DNA from: Anaerolinea sp.
GTDB taxonomy: Bacteria > Chloroflexota > Anaerolineae > JAAEKA01
Direction: 5' to 3'
Length of the DNA: 5,847 nt
NCBI GenBank assembly: GCA_014879765.1
Contig: JACSRL010000075.1
Location: forward strand, 1 to 5,847
Shown: positions 5,551-5,847 of the stretch, piece after piece
How positions within the stretch are numbered: the stretch's first letter is position 1
Layout: the number at the start of each line of letters is the position of its first letter
Position numbers and translations under genes: made by a program
The notes under the pieces: model-generated
Databases searched by the model: none
Seen by the model: the letters and a program-made list of their open reading frames with translations, nothing else
Told to the model about the DNA's origin: nothing

Positions 5551-5802
5551 TCTTGACGCGCCCTCGATGCACAACTGACCTGCAAGAGCGGTTGCGCAGC
5601 CCTGTTCGATAGGGCCGCGGCCGCGACGCGCGGTCTGGGCCTGATGGCGTTCATGGGGCGATCGGTTACAGGCGGGAGTTCTGTGTGGTCATTGCGGCCG
5701 AACGGAGTGATAGAGTCATGGGTGCGCTGGGATTAAACAGACAGCTCGATTGGCGGAGCCTATCGCCGGCTCAGACCGCCATGGCGCTGCCTACCCAGCC
5801 AC
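5551..5802. other. intergenic region upstream of the exporter operon
   Basis: There is no secure gene here. The stretch around 5610-5632 is a very GC-rich run of CCGCGGCCGCG-like sequence. No convincing -35/-10 pair was found upstream of the ATPase, so the operon promoter is either weak, unusual or beyond the window. A plus-strand open frame begins at ATG 5718 but is weakly supported. Confidence 0.4.
5752..5780 (-). terminator. bulged hairpin upstream of the exporter operon, possible terminator of the preceding gene
   Basis: GGCG-GAGCC (5752-5760) pairs with GGCTC (5768-5772) and CGCC (5777-5780), with a 7-nt loop and a 4-nt bulge (AGAC). On the minus strand it follows the possible stop at 5803 by about 22 nt. 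The next sequence (AATCGAGCTGTCTGTTTAAT) has only a late T run, so the terminator reading is tentative. Confidence 0.25.
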
Positions 5803-5847
5803 CTACTCTGACCCTCGAAACTCATCAACAATGCGTCGGATCTGCGC
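5803..5847 (-). CDS. possible C-terminal tail of an upstream gene (partial)
   Basis: From the window edge the minus strand reads AQIRRIVDEFRGSE and then TAG (5805-5803). The 14 residues look like an amphipathic helix and their direction matches the other genes. The I-x-x-I-V-x-x-F pattern also recalls the first helix of MNT-type nucleotidyltransferases, but the expected ILFGS motif does not follow in frame, so it could equally be a broken fragment or chance. Far too short for a call without the sequence beyond the edge. Confidence 0.22.
   Translation of the reverse strand, partial: AQIRRIVDEFRGSE

Noticed and set aside
4735..5556. A 273-codon plus-strand frame opposite the ATPase
   Set aside because: The opposite strand encodes every ABC ATPase motif in order; the plus frame is a His/Gln/Leu-rich shadow.
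5718..5847. Plus-strand frame of 43 codons from ATG 5718 with GGAG 10 nt upstream, open at the window edge
   Set aside because: Third-position GC is only about 58% and it uses TTA, AGA and CTA codons, unlike the genes here. It conflicts with the minus-strand tail at 5803-5847. It cannot be excluded without more sequence.
1..5847. CRISPR arrays, tRNA or rRNA genes, transposase genes
   Set aside because: No regularly spaced direct repeats, no cloverleaf or rRNA-like sequence and no transposase motif were seen on reading both strands.

Overview
This is a GC-rich bacterial window (about 65% in the sampled coding blocks) in which every well-supported gene lies on the minus strand, so it reads from right to left. 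The organism cannot be fixed from the sequence. High GC, ABC-2 exporters of the NatB type, an isolated Phd/YefM antitoxin and dispersed CCGGG-cored palindromes in the gene gaps would fit an environmental bacterium such as a Chloroflexota (Anaerolineae-like) lineage. That is a loose inference from general impression.

Right edge (5536-5847): about 310 bases without a secure gene. A 14-residue minus-strand tail of a possible upstream gene ends at 5803, followed by a bulged hairpin. No convincing promoter was found.

ABC exporter operon (5535 down to 2126): an ATPase of the NatA type is followed by two paralogous six-helix ABC-2/NatB-type permeases. The permeases are 12 nt apart, and the Shine-Dalgarno of the second overlaps the stop of the first. 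Together they should form one exporter, with an ATPase dimer under a permease heterodimer. The substrate is not shown. A perfect 15-bp-arm palindrome sits in the 83-nt gap between ATPase and first permease. A second, unrelated hairpin follows the last permease and may end the operon.

Middle (2125-956): a lower-GC stretch (about 45-55%) carries a strong palindrome overlapping a -10-like box, then a Phd/YefM-family antitoxin with no recognisable toxin. Twenty-four nt further on is a 206-residue protein with a candidate Cys-His-Asn triad of the transglutaminase/papain-like type. This unusual pair is the most interesting point in the window.

Left part (955-1): another copy of the dispersed palindrome, then an alpha/beta hydrolase (lipase/esterase-like, GHSMGG nucleophile elbow) whose C-terminus runs off the window.
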